Of a stretch of DNA of 35,032 nucleotides, positions 19,873 to 27,895 are shown piece by piece (within the stretch, counting starts at the first letter, position 1; the number at the start of each line of letters is the position of its first letter). A program made the translations under genes and the position numbers. Below the pieces are notes generated by a model that made no database searches, had not been told where the DNA came from, and was given only the letters and a program-made list of their open reading frames with translations. Source of the stretch: Chitinophaga pinensis (GTDB lineage Bacteria; Bacteroidota; Bacteroidia; Bacteroidales; GCA-2748055); NCBI GenBank assembly GCA_945863035.1, contig CAMAZH010000033.1, forward strand, positions 1-35,032. Direction: 5' to 3'.

Positions 19873-20316
19873 CTACCAGCAGCAATCCTGGTCTTTGTAA
19901 AACCTTTCGCTGCGGTTAAAGAAGAAGTCGCACTCGATTACAGCATTCTCATCGCTGTCGGAGCCATGTACGGCATTCCTCTGCATCGACTCGGCAAAGA
20001 GTTTTCTGATTGTGCCTTCATCAGCTTTTGAGGGATCGGTAGCACCAACGATTTTGCGATATTCCTCTACTGCGTTTTCCTTTTCCAATATAGCCACGAC
20101 AATGGGTCCTGAACTCATGAATTCAACCAGCGAATCGTAAAAAGGTCTTTCTTTGTGAACTGCGTAAAACTCCTGAGCCTGCTTAACCGATAAACGGGTC
20201 ATCCGCATGGCTGCTATATGGAATCCTTTTTCATTGATGATTTTCAGAATTGGCCCGATATACTCGTTTGCAACTGCGCCAGGCTTGATAATGGTAAAGG
20301 TTAGTTTTCCTTTCAT
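19873..20316 (-). CDS. ndk: nucleoside diphosphate kinase Ndk
   Basis: A 147-residue kinase that moves the gamma-phosphate of ATP onto nucleoside diphosphates through a phosphohistidine. It starts FTIIKPGAVANEYIG, carries ERPFYDSLVEFMSSGP and VGATDPSKADEGTIRKLF, and has the active-site His117 in RNAVHGSDS. Length is normal; the C-terminus ends in a Cys-Cys pair (DQDCCW). It lies alone on its strand, tail to tail with the DUF721 gene and head to head with nrnA across a 263-base gap. Confidence 0.97.
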   Translation of the reverse strand: MKGKLTFTIIKPGAVANEYIGPILKIINEKGFHIAAMRMTRLSVKQAQEFYAVHKERPFYDSLVEFMSSGPIVVAILEKENAVEEYRKIVGATDPSKADEGTIRKLFAESMQRNAVHGSDSDENAVIECDFFFNRSERFYKDQDCCW

Positions 20317-20364
20317 GGTATAGTAATTTAATTCATTTGCGAATATATTAATATTTGTGAACAG

Positions 20365-20454
20365 TTAACCTGCGAAATATATTTTATCTTTGAAGTCGGA
20401 TAAAGATTTAACCGTTTTTGTAACATCGTATGCAGCTGCTAATGCAGTTGACAT
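20365..20454 (-). CDS. possible 29-residue small ORF upstream of ndk
   Basis: In the ndk-nrnA gap the minus strand has an ATG frame of 29 codons (MSTALAAAYDVTKTVKSLSD and on, ending KIYFAG-stop) with ordinary codon choice, ending 48 bases before the ndk ATG. The frame stays open upstream to 20637 but overlaps nrnA there. No ribosome site is evident and I recognise no family. It could be a leader peptide, a gene remnant or chance. Confidence 0.2.
   Translation of the reverse strand: MSTALAAAYDVTKTVKSLSDFKDKIYFAG
20385..20392 (+). promoter_or_regulatory. candidate -7 box TATCTTTG for nrnA
   Basis: TATCTTTG matches TAnnTTTG exactly. The nearest TTTG upstream (20354-20357) is 27 bases away, too far for a normal -33 box. 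If used, it would give nrnA a leader of about 180 bases. Confidence 0.3.
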
Positions 20455-20579
20455 CAGTTTGCAGCCATAACAAAATCTTGTCTCGGAAATCGTTGTGTGC
20501 CCTGGAAGTTTTTTGTCTTTGTGGTTAAAGTCTTGCTGCAATTTCCAAATTCCACCGACACAAACTAAAAACCAATAAT

Positions 20580-21599
20580 TTGAAATCATTAAATAAGTCC
20601 GATCTGTCACGCTTAAAGGATCTTCTTGAAAAATCAAGCAATGTCCTGATTACAACACACCATAATTCGGATGGCGACGCTATTGGCTCAACCCTCGGAT
20701 TGGCCCTTGTGCTTCAAAAAGCCGGCAAAAAGGTAAACATTGTGACCCCGAATGAATATCCTCATTTCCTGAAATGGATGCCGGGATCGGACTTGATCAC
20801 TGTTTTTAAAGGTAACGAGGGGGCCGTGCAAAAGATGGTTGACTCCGCTGATCTTATTTTTTGTGTCGATTATAACGAAAAGTCACGTCTAAAATATGCC
20901 GCGGAAATTATTTTCGGGGGAAATGCGACAGTTGTGCTTATCGATCACCATCCCGATCCTGCCGACTTTGCGGACCTGACTTTTTCTGAAACCGACCTGG
21001 GCTCAGCCTCGGAGCTGATCTATCATGTTATTGTGGGCCTGGACATGGAAAACTTAATCGATAAGGATGTTGCCAGCGTGCTGTATGCCGGGATTATGAC
21101 CGACACCGGCTGCTTCAGTTTCTCATGCTCCTATCCGGGTGTTTTCGAAGTGGTTGCAAAACTAATTAACCATGGAATACCCAAAGACGAGATTCATTCC
21201 CGGATTTATGACAACTATTCCGATGCCCGGATGCGGCTCATGGGATTTTGTCTTAACGAAAAAATGATTATCATTCCTGAATACCACACGGCCTATATCA
21301 GCCTGACTCAGGAAGAACTTAACCGCTTTGCCCATGTGCCCGGAGATACCGAAGGATTTGTGAATCTTCCCTTCTCAATTAAAGGAATCATTCTTACGGC
21401 ATTTTTCATGGAGCGTAAAGATCATGTGAAGATATCATTCCGCTCTCGTGGCCATTTCTCCGTTACCGAACTTGCCAAAACCAATTTCAGGGGAGGAGGA
21501 CATATGAATGCTGCAGGAGCCGAGTGGGATTTGCCACTCGAAAAAACAATACAGCGCTTTTTGGATATCCTGCCCAATTATGCTGAAAAACTGAAATGA
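20580..21599 (+). CDS. nrnA: DHH-family oligoribonuclease/pAp phosphatase (NrnA-like)
   Basis: A 339-residue DHH/DHHA1 phosphoesterase. Family enzymes degrade 2-5-mer RNAs and remove the 3'-phosphate from pAp. The metal-binding motifs are THHNSDGDAIGS near residue 30, FCVDYN, LIDHHPDP and MTDTGCFSFS; the C-terminal DHHA1 domain has the substrate loop GGGHMNAAGAEW. The start appears to be the TTG at 20580: no ATG or GTG lies near it and the next 20 residues fit the family N-terminus. The GldI-like lipoprotein gene overlaps its stop as ATGA. The same nrnA-FKBP lipoprotein pairing is one I recall in gliding Bacteroidota, though a functional link between the two is not established. Confidence 0.9.
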   Translation: MKSLNKSDLSRLKDLLEKSSNVLITTHHNSDGDAIGSTLGLALVLQKAGKKVNIVTPNEYPHFLKWMPGSDLITVFKGNEGAVQKMVDSADLIFCVDYNEKSRLKYAAEIIFGGNATVVLIDHHPDPADFADLTFSETDLGSASELIYHVIVGLDMENLIDKDVASVLYAGIMTDTGCFSFSCSYPGVFEVVAKLINHGIPKDEIHSRIYDNYSDARMRLMGFCLNEKMIIIPEYHTAYISLTQEELNRFAHVPGDTEGFVNLPFSIKGIILTAFFMERKDHVKISFRSRGHFSVTELAKTNFRGGGHMNAAGAEWDLPLEKTIQRFLDILPNYAEKLK

Positions 21600-22129
21600 G
21601 ACAGCTGAAATTATATTTACTACTTTCTTTAATAACGCTGGCCTCCTGCAAAAACGAGGTTCAGGTTGTTCAGGAGGATTCGCCACGGGATGGGAACAAA
21701 AAGTCCGAGACCCTGATTAAGATGAACAATTATGTGGCAAAACGCAATCAGGAACTTGTTGCGCAATTTGTGAAAAGAACTGGCCTTGCCATGACAGAGA
21801 CCGGATCAGGGCTTTGGTACGGAGTCTATTCTAAAGGACTTGGGAACAAGGTAGAATCCGGTGATATTGTCAGCATTTCATATAAACTGAGGCTTCTCGA
21901 CGGAACCCTTGTTGATTCCGTTTCATCGAGCAAACCCAAAGAGTTCCAGGCAGGAAAGGGCGGGGTGGAGGCAGGCCTCGAAGAAGGTATATTGTTTCTG
22001 CACGAAGGCGACAGTGCCCGGTTCATCATTCCTCCCCACCTTGCACACGGAAATTTTGGCGATCAGGGGAAAATTCCGCCGGGAGCCTTCTTATTCTATG
22101 ATCTATGCCTTATGCGTATTAAACCCTGA
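21596..22129 (+). CDS. FKBP-type peptidyl-prolyl isomerase lipoprotein, GldI-like
   Basis: A 177-residue lipoprotein. The signal MRQLKLYLLLSLITLASC ends in an SPII lipobox with Cys18 as the lipidated residue. A helical linker (about 45-65) precedes one FKBP domain (about 70-177) with VSISYKLRLLDGTLVDS, EAGLEEGILFLHEGDSARFIIPP and GKIPPGAFLFYDLCL. Size, lipobox and position after nrnA match GldI, the gliding/type IX secretion-associated isomerase of Flavobacterium. The FD pair of active FKBPs is replaced by VD here, so catalysis may be weak. It is coupled to nrnA by an ATGA overlap and followed after three bases by a second FKBP gene. Confidence 0.85.
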   Translation: MRQLKLYLLLSLITLASCKNEVQVVQEDSPRDGNKKSETLIKMNNYVAKRNQELVAQFVKRTGLAMTETGSGLWYGVYSKGLGNKVESGDIVSISYKLRLLDGTLVDSVSSSKPKEFQAGKGGVEAGLEEGILFLHEGDSARFIIPPHLAHGNFGDQGKIPPGAFLFYDLCLMRIKP

Positions 22130-22132
22130 GAA

Positions 22133-22984
22133 ATGAAAGGAATATTAATCGTTCTGGCAACATTGCTGCTTTCCTCCTGCAGCAAAATCCCCGGCTATAA
22201 AAAGCTTACCCCGGAAATTTATTTCTCGCTCAAGCAATTCGGCAATCCTGGCAAAAAGCTTGTTGTTGGCGATTATGTCACCGTAAATATTGAATACAGG
22301 ACAAGCCGGGACTCGGTTTTTTTTCAAGGGATCAGGAAAGTCAAACTGAACCCACCCCTGGACGATGCCTCGGTTGATCATTGCTTTCTGAAAATGAATG
22401 AGGGAGACAGCACCTCGTTTCTAATCCCGGTATCAGAATTCTTCAACAACACGCTAAAGAGAAGCCTCCCTGAATTTGTGAAGGATGGGGAAATGATGAA
22501 GCTGAATGTGCGATTGCTGGAAATACAATCGGAAAAGGAGTTCCAGAAAGAAAAACAACTTTTTTTGACATGGTCGGCCGAACTGTCAGAATACGAAAAC
22601 ATTATTCTCAGGAAGTATCTTAAAGAGGAGAAAACCGATATTCAGGCCAAACCGGAGGGCTTTTACATGATAAGCCTCAAAAGCGGAAACAACCGAAAAG
22701 TGCTTAAGGGGGATCATATTTGGGTGCACTATGAGGGTAAATTTCTCAATGGCAAGTTTTTCGATGGTACCTACCGAACCCACGAGCCGGTTGATTTCAT
22801 CTATGGAAACCAATTCGTGCTGATTAGCGGACTTGAACAGGCCCTCGCTTACATGTCGGAAGGCGAAACAGCAATGGTTATCCTGCCTTCCGGACTTGCC
22901 TTTGGCGACAAGGGCGACGACTTTGGAATTATTCCTCCGTATACCTCCCTCATTTATACCCTGGAAGTTGTTAAAATTCAATAA
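22133..22984 (+). CDS. lipoprotein with a degenerate and an intact-looking FKBP domain
   Basis: A 283-residue lipoprotein: signal MKGILIVLATLLLSSC with lipidated Cys16. The first FKBP-like unit (about 45-140) keeps the fold signals VTVNIEYRTSRDSVFF and NEGDSTSFLIP but lacks the FDGT and GIIPP elements, so it is probably inactive. A charged helix (140-175) leads to the second unit (about 185-283) with IWVHYEGKFLNGKFFDGTY, ISGLEQALAYMSEGETAMVI and IIPPYTSLIYTLEVV, which keeps most active-site positions, although Leu replaces the usual VIPG start. It probably folds or scaffolds exported proteins in the periplasm. It lies three bases after the GldI-like gene, so it is in the same operon. Confidence 0.87.
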   Translation: MKGILIVLATLLLSSCSKIPGYKKLTPEIYFSLKQFGNPGKKLVVGDYVTVNIEYRTSRDSVFFQGIRKVKLNPPLDDASVDHCFLKMNEGDSTSFLIPVSEFFNNTLKRSLPEFVKDGEMMKLNVRLLEIQSEKEFQKEKQLFLTWSAELSEYENIILRKYLKEEKTDIQAKPEGFYMISLKSGNNRKVLKGDHIWVHYEGKFLNGKFFDGTYRTHEPVDFIYGNQFVLISGLEQALAYMSEGETAMVILPSGLAFGDKGDDFGIIPPYTSLIYTLEVVKIQ

Positions 22985-23012
22985 GCCTGAAACCAAAGGC
23001 AACCAAATAGCA

Positions 23013-23020
23013 TAACTTTG
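23013..23020 (+). promoter_or_regulatory. candidate -7 box TAACTTTG before the third FKBP gene
   Basis: TAACTTTG matches TAnnTTTG exactly, 35 bases before the ATG at 23056. The -33 region has no TTTG. It suggests the third FKBP gene can be transcribed separately from the operon upstream. Confidence 0.45.
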
Positions 23021-23055
23021 CATCTAAGAAATAAATAATCAACAACTATAAAAAA

Positions 23056-23985
23056 ATGAACATTAGAAGTATTAAACTTTTAGCATTAGCGGGTATTTTG
23101 ATATTTTCGGTTTCATCTTGCATGAAAGATGACAGCGAGGCACAGATTGCTGAAGAGACTAGAATTCTTAACAATTATATCTTATCCAACAATATCACGG
23201 TGCAACCAACCGAATCCGGGTTGTATTATATCGAAACCCTTGCCGGAACCGGTGATTCCGCAAAAGTTGGAACGTGGATGGAGATTAGGTACACGGGAAG
23301 GCTGATTTATAACAACAGTGTTGTTATGACATCCGAAAAACAGGTTGCTGTTGACAATGGTCTTTATGTTGACAAAGTCTATTATGGTCCTACCAGACTC
23401 ATTCTGGGTTATATTTCGTATGCCGGACTGAATCAGGGAATTGCCAAAATGAGAGAGGGGGGAAAGAGCCGGTTGATTTTCCCTTCAGATCTTGCATTGG
23501 GCGGACAATCCACTGCGATGATCCCCGCATATAGCTCATTTGTTTTTGATGTGGAGCTGGTAAATGTAATTCCCGATCCAAGGAGTTTTGAAACCGGATT
23601 GATGATGGAGTACCTGCAGTCAAAAGAATTATCGACCGATTCAACCGCAACCGGAATTTACTATACAGAAACCGTTGAGGGCGAAGGCGACTTCCCCGTC
23701 GATGGCGATGCGGTAACGGTTACCTATACAGGCAAGTTTCTGAATGGGACTGTATTCGACGGTACAGGCAAGAGTTTTGGATTTACACTCGGAACAAATG
23801 CTGTAATCCCGGGTTTTGAGAACGGGGTGAAAATGCTTCGGAAAAATGCTTCGGCAACTGTTGTTATACCGTATTATCACGCCTATGGCGAATATGGCAG
23901 GTTTGACAACTATTACAGAAATGTAATTCCTCCTTTTACAACCCTGGTATTCGACCTTAGCCTTACCAATATTGTAAAAAACTAG
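23056..23985 (+). CDS. tandem FKBP-domain lipoprotein
   Basis: A 309-residue lipoprotein: signal ending FSVSSC with lipidated Cys22. A short linker precedes a first FKBP unit (about 60-175) in which the FD-GT and VIPGF positions are altered (NNSVVMTSE, LILGYISYAG), so it is likely inactive. The second unit (about 190-309) is canonical: VTVTYTGKFLNGTVFDGTG, AVIPGFENGVKMLRKNASAT and NVIPPFTTLVFDLSL. This is the most catalytically convincing of the three isomerases here. The extra Tyr/Asn-rich loop before VIPP (GRFDNYYRN) is unusual. A 71-base gap with its own -7 box separates it from the FKBP gene before it; it ends five bases from the methyltransferase gene on the other strand. Confidence 0.9.
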   Translation: MNIRSIKLLALAGILIFSVSSCMKDDSEAQIAEETRILNNYILSNNITVQPTESGLYYIETLAGTGDSAKVGTWMEIRYTGRLIYNNSVVMTSEKQVAVDNGLYVDKVYYGPTRLILGYISYAGLNQGIAKMREGGKSRLIFPSDLALGGQSTAMIPAYSSFVFDVELVNVIPDPRSFETGLMMEYLQSKELSTDSTATGIYYTETVEGEGDFPVDGDAVTVTYTGKFLNGTVFDGTGKSFGFTLGTNAVIPGFENGVKMLRKNASATVVIPYYHAYGEYGRFDNYYRNVIPPFTTLVFDLSLTNIVKN

Positions 23986-23990
23986 ATTTC

Positions 23991-24695
23991 TCAGGCCTGG
24001 ATCAGAAAAACCGCAGGTTGCTTATCCAGGTCTGCTTTTGTTTTCCTCCACTTTTCAATACTTTTTACCTCCACACTCTCACCTTCTGTGGTTAGATTTT
24101 TTGCTATGCAGAGCTGGGTGGCAGGCTGGCATACCTTAAGAATCTCCTCATACAGCCGCATGTTGCGATAGGGGGTCTCAATAAAGATCTGTGTCTGATT
24201 TTCCCGTTTCGAACGGGCTTCCATATCTTTTAAAGCGCTTGCGAGATCTTTTTTGTCAACCGGAAGGTAGCCCTTGAATGCGAAATTCTGACCGTTGAGG
24301 CCTGAGGCCATCAGTGCCATCAGGATGGATGAGGGCCCTGTAAGAGGGATAACCCTGATTCCGCGTTTATGGGCGATTTCAACCACAAGTGCCCCGGGGT
24401 CGGCTACTGCAGGAACTCCCGCCTCTGATATAATTCCCATATCAATACCTTTTTCACAGGGGAGCACGAGGCCGGGGATGTCTGCAACGGGCGTATGTTT
24501 GTTCAGTTCGAAAAAAACAATATCGTCTATTTTGTGCGGATAAGCTGTTTTTACAAGAAAACGCCTCGCATTCCTAATGTCCTCCACAATAAAGTGATTA
24601 AGGTTGTGCAGTGTTTTTATTACTCCTGCTGGAATAACGTCCTCCGGGGCAGTGTCGCCAAGAGTGTTTGGTATCAGGTAAATATTTCCGGACAT
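23991..24695 (-). CDS. RsmI-like SAM-dependent methyltransferase (tetrapyrrole methylase fold)
   Basis: A 234-residue protein with the tetrapyrrole (corrin/porphyrin) methylase fold shared by RsmI, which 2'-O-methylates 16S rRNA C1402. It opens IYLIPNTLGD, then DIRNARRFL, MGIISEAGVPAVADPGALVV (the RsmI-type signature), VIPLTGPSSILMALMASGLNGQNFAFKGYLP and FIETPYRNMRLYEEIL. It is about 50 residues shorter than typical RsmI and lacks its C-terminal domain; Bacteroidota usually carry such a short paralogue besides true RsmI. The substrate is therefore not certain. Its 5' end faces the solute-binding kinase gene, and the 136 bases between the two ATG codons must hold both promoters. Confidence 0.85.
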   Translation of the reverse strand: MSGNIYLIPNTLGDTAPEDVIPAGVIKTLHNLNHFIVEDIRNARRFLVKTAYPHKIDDIVFFELNKHTPVADIPGLVLPCEKGIDMGIISEAGVPAVADPGALVVEIAHKRGIRVIPLTGPSSILMALMASGLNGQNFAFKGYLPVDKKDLASALKDMEARSKRENQTQIFIETPYRNMRLYEEILKVCQPATQLCIAKNLTTEGESVEVKSIEKWRKTKADLDKQPAVFLIQA

Positions 24696-24741
24696 AATTT
24701 TTTCCTAAAGATAAAGAAGAATTTCCGGAATCGTTGAGGTG

Positions 24742-24769
24742 TTGCAAGCAAGTTAATTCAGCATCTTTG
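24742..24769 (+). promoter_or_regulatory. candidate promoter of the solute-binding kinase gene
   Basis: TTG (24742-24744), a 17-base spacer and CATCTTTG (24762-24769), one mismatch from TAnnTTTG. The expected transcription start, near 24776, falls at the TTG that opens the longest frame (24775), so the ATG at 24832 is the better start. Confidence 0.45.
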
Positions 24770-24831
24770 TATAATTGAATTATTTAAGAAAAGATGTTTT
24801 AAATTCTGATTTCACAACAAAAAATCACCTC

Positions 24832-26994
24832 ATGATTGATAAGTCCCCGATGACACCCTTGTTTTTTAAACCACAGTCTCTCAGGTATGTGTTGATCCTA
24901 ATAGTATGGCTGACAGGTTTGTTTTATGGTGTAAGTGGACAAGTGCAGCAGCAAAAAACAATAGAACTTACTGCTGATGAACAATTCTATATCAAACAAC
25001 ACGGGGAAATAAAAATGTGTGTTGATCCCGATTGGGAACCCTATGAGCGCATCAACAGTAATGGCGAGCACGAGGGCATTGCCGCCGACCTTATAAACCT
25101 TATTGCTGAGCGTGCCGGGGTTTCGCTTACGCTAGTCGTGACCCAAACCTGGGAAGAGAGTCTGGAAGCCTCAAATAAAGGTAAATGTGAAATACTTAGC
25201 TTACTCAATCAATCTGCCGAACGCGACAAATGGCTACTGTTCACCCGTCCGTACTTTGTCGATCCCAATGTTTTTATTACCCGGGAAGAACATGGGTTCA
25301 TTTCCAATCCAGCTAGTTTGTCTGGAGAAACTATCGTTTTGCCCAGGGGGACAAGTATTGAAGAGTTGGTCAGGAGAGACTACCCAAACCTTAAGGTAAT
25401 CATCGTAGCATCGGAGGCAGAGGCAATTGCCATGGTTTCCGAGCGAAAAGCAGATATGACCATGCGTTCGTTGATTATGGCAGCAAGTGTCATCAAAAAA
25501 GAAGGGCATTTCAACCTGAAAATAGCAGGCCAACTGCCCGTTTATTCAAACAAGCTGCGCATTGGTGTGATAAAAACCGAGCCCATACTCAGAGATATTC
25601 TCGATAAAGCTGCATCAACAGTTACTCCTCAGGAGGTGCAACAAATAGTAAACCGTTACATTTCAATAAAAGCAGAAACCGCCTATGATTATTCTTTGAT
25701 CATAAGAGCAATACTGTTTTTCTTGTTTTTGGCAGCAATCGTAGTTTTTTGGAACTATAAACTTACAAAAGTCAATAGAAAACTGGCAGCCAGCAAAGAT
25801 GAACTCACTGCCCTAAGCATGAATCTCAAGAAAGACATTGAAATTCGTATTCAGGCTGAAGAAGCGCTGCGTGAAAGCGAAGAAAAGTATCGCCTCCTTA
25901 CCGAAAATATGGCAGATGTTATTTGGGTTCTGAACTTAAATGCGGGCAAGTTTAATTATATCAGCCCTTCGGTATTTCAACTAAGAGGCATAACAGCAAG
26001 TGAAGCCATGAATGAAAGGATTGAAGATTCGCTCACCCCCGAATCGGTTGTATTGGTTGAGAAAACCATTGCTGAAAATGTTGAAAAATTCATGGCACAT
26101 CCTGCATTGCAACAGCATTACATTAACGAGCTTCAGCAGTATTGTAAAAATGGACAAGCTATTTGGATAGAAGTGTCAACACAATTCCGCTTCAACTCTG
26201 CAGGTGAAACCGAAATTCTTGGTGTAACCAGGAATATTGAAGAAAGAAAAAAAAATGAGGCGGATATAATTCAGAAAGCGGAAGAGCTTCAAAGACTCAA
26301 TGCCGAAAAAGACAAGTTCTTGTCGATCATTGCCCACGACCTCAAAAGCCCATTCAATGGAATTATGGGTATGAGTCAGGTGATTGTGGATCAGCTCAAA
26401 AAGAAAGACTATAATGACATTGAGAAATATGCAGGAATTATCTTTCAATCATCAGAACGAGCGGTTGGATTACTGACGAACCTCATGGATTGGGCACGAT
26501 CGCAGACAGGACGCATGAAATACAATCCGCAGTATATAGAATTGGTGCAACTTATCGATGAAATAAAACCCATTTTTGACGACATTGCCGCCCAAAAGTC
26601 GGTTGCCATTTCAAAATCACTACCATCCAATGCTCTTGTTTTTGCCGACAAGGAAATGATTAGTACAATATTGAGAAACCTGATCTCCAATGCCGTCAAA
26701 TTTTCTTTTCCGGGAGGGGAAATTACAATTAAAGTGGAGGAAAGTCAGGCCGAGCTGAAAATTTCAGTTATCGACAAGGGCGTCGGCGTGCCCACAAACA
26801 AAATTGATAAACTTTTCAGGATCGATGAGAATTACTCAACAATTGGTACCAATAACGAAAAAGGAACAGGCTTGGGCCTTATTCTGTGTAAAGAATTCGT
26901 TGAAAAACACGGCGGGAAAATTTTGGTAGAAAGTGAAGAGGGAAAAGGCAGTGTTTTTTCGTTTACTATCCCAACTATTAGAAACATAAATTGA
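24832..26994 (+). CDS. sensor histidine kinase with periplasmic solute-binding (SBP_bac_3) domain
   Basis: A 720-residue membrane kinase. An N-terminal signal/membrane segment (YVLILIVWLTGLFYGVSG) is followed by a periplasmic SBP_bac_3-type domain (about 45-270) starting KMCVDPDWEPYERIN and including ADLINLIAERAGVSL, related to amino-acid-binding proteins and to the sensor domains of BvgS/EvgS. A membrane helix (IIRAILFFLFLAAIVVFW, about 288-305) leads to a PAS domain (345-470) and then HisKA with His502 in FLSIIAHDLKSPFNG. The HATPase has LRNLISNAVKFS, DKGVGVP and GTGLGLILC. It has no receiver, and no response regulator is adjacent. The ligand is probably a small polar molecule such as an amino acid, but this is inferred. 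The start at 24832 is chosen because the promoter-like boxes precede it. Confidence 0.9.
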   Translation: MIDKSPMTPLFFKPQSLRYVLILIVWLTGLFYGVSGQVQQQKTIELTADEQFYIKQHGEIKMCVDPDWEPYERINSNGEHEGIAADLINLIAERAGVSLTLVVTQTWEESLEASNKGKCEILSLLNQSAERDKWLLFTRPYFVDPNVFITREEHGFISNPASLSGETIVLPRGTSIEELVRRDYPNLKVIIVASEAEAIAMVSERKADMTMRSLIMAASVIKKEGHFNLKIAGQLPVYSNKLRIGVIKTEPILRDILDKAASTVTPQEVQQIVNRYISIKAETAYDYSLIIRAILFFLFLAAIVVFWNYKLTKVNRKLAASKDELTALSMNLKKDIEIRIQAEEALRESEEKYRLLTENMADVIWVLNLNAGKFNYISPSVFQLRGITASEAMNERIEDSLTPESVVLVEKTIAENVEKFMAHPALQQHYINELQQYCKNGQAIWIEVSTQFRFNSAGETEILGVTRNIEERKKNEADIIQKAEELQRLNAEKDKFLSIIAHDLKSPFNGIMGMSQVIVDQLKKKDYNDIEKYAGIIFQSSERAVGLLTNLMDWARSQTGRMKYNPQYIELVQLIDEIKPIFDDIAAQKSVAISKSLPSNALVFADKEMISTILRNLISNAVKFSFPGGEITIKVEESQAELKISVIDKGVGVPTNKIDKLFRIDENYSTIGTNNEKGTGLGLILCKEFVEKHGGKILVESEEGKGSVFSFTIPTIRNIN

Positions 26995-27091
26995 AAATTT
27001 GCATCCAATCGAGTAAACGGCTCCTCTCGGTTTTTTTTGTATTTTCGCATATGCTTTTCGGTGATTTTGGTAAGCCATAAATAACAGGATT

Positions 27092-27853
27092 TTGAAAATA
27101 ACATTTTTAGGTACCGGTACCTCACAGGGTATTCCTGTAATTGGTTGTAAATGTCCGGTTTGTGTTTCGGGGGATGAGAAGGATAAGCGCCTTAGATCGT
27201 CTATCCTCATCGAGCATGAAAATACAAGCATTATTGTCGATACCGGTCCCGATTTTCGTCAGCAGATGCTGAGGGCTAAAGTCGACAAGTTGGATGCCGT
27301 GCTCTTCACCCATGAGCACAGGGACCACATTGCAGGTCTCGACGATATCCGGGCTTACAACTTCATTCAGCAGCAGCCTATGGATGTTTATGCCGAGGAA
27401 AGGGTTTTCAGAGCCTTGAATTATGAGTTCCCCTATATCTTTGCCGAGAAAAAGTATCCCGGTGTACCACAGCTCAATGTAAATATCATAACTAACTTCA
27501 CATTCCATATTAACAGTATTCCAATTGTTCCCATCCGGGTAATGCACTACCGGTTGCCGGTACTCGGATTCAGAATCGGACAGTTTGCGTATATCACCGA
27601 TGCCAACTATATTTCGGAAGAGGAGATGGAAAAACTAATCGGGGTAAAATATCTGGTGATCAATGCACTGAGAAAGGAAAAGCATGTATCTCATTTCACA
27701 CTCGAACAGGCCCTGCATGTAGTTCGCCAGCTTAGTCCCAAAAGAGCCTATCTCACCCATCTAAGCCATCAGATGGGGCTTCATGCCGGGGTGCAGAAGG
27801 AGCTTCCTGCTAATGTACTGGTGGGATACGATGGCTTGGTTCTTGAGATCTAA
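27092..27853 (+). CDS. PhnP-like metallo-beta-lactamase-fold hydrolase
   Basis: A 253-residue metallo-beta-lactamase-fold protein of the PhnP/RNase Z-like group. It opens ITFLGTGTSQGIPVIGC followed by a CKCPVC pair like the structural zinc site of PhnP, then NTSIIVDTGPDFRQQML, the metal-binding THEHRDHIAGLDD (HxHxDH), HYRLPVLGFRIGQFAYITDA and a late LTHLSHQMG. PhnP proteins are phosphodiesterases, but no phosphonate gene lies nearby, so the substrate is unknown. The start is the TTG at 27092, which gives the standard N-terminus; it follows AGGAT. The gene ends 42 bases from the convergent oxidoreductase gene. Confidence 0.88.
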   Translation: MKITFLGTGTSQGIPVIGCKCPVCVSGDEKDKRLRSSILIEHENTSIIVDTGPDFRQQMLRAKVDKLDAVLFTHEHRDHIAGLDDIRAYNFIQQQPMDVYAEERVFRALNYEFPYIFAEKKYPGVPQLNVNIITNFTFHINSIPIVPIRVMHYRLPVLGFRIGQFAYITDANYISEEEMEKLIGVKYLVINALRKEKHVSHFTLEQALHVVRQLSPKRAYLTHLSHQMGLHAGVQKELPANVLVGYDGLVLEI

Positions 27854-27895
27854 TCTCCGGGAAAGACAGTTATTTCTTTTATATAACCGGTCATA

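Noticed and set aside
24775..24831. Longer start (TTG) for the solute-binding kinase
   Set aside because: It coincides with the expected transcription start of the candidate promoter, and the ATG at 24832 leaves a normal signal segment.
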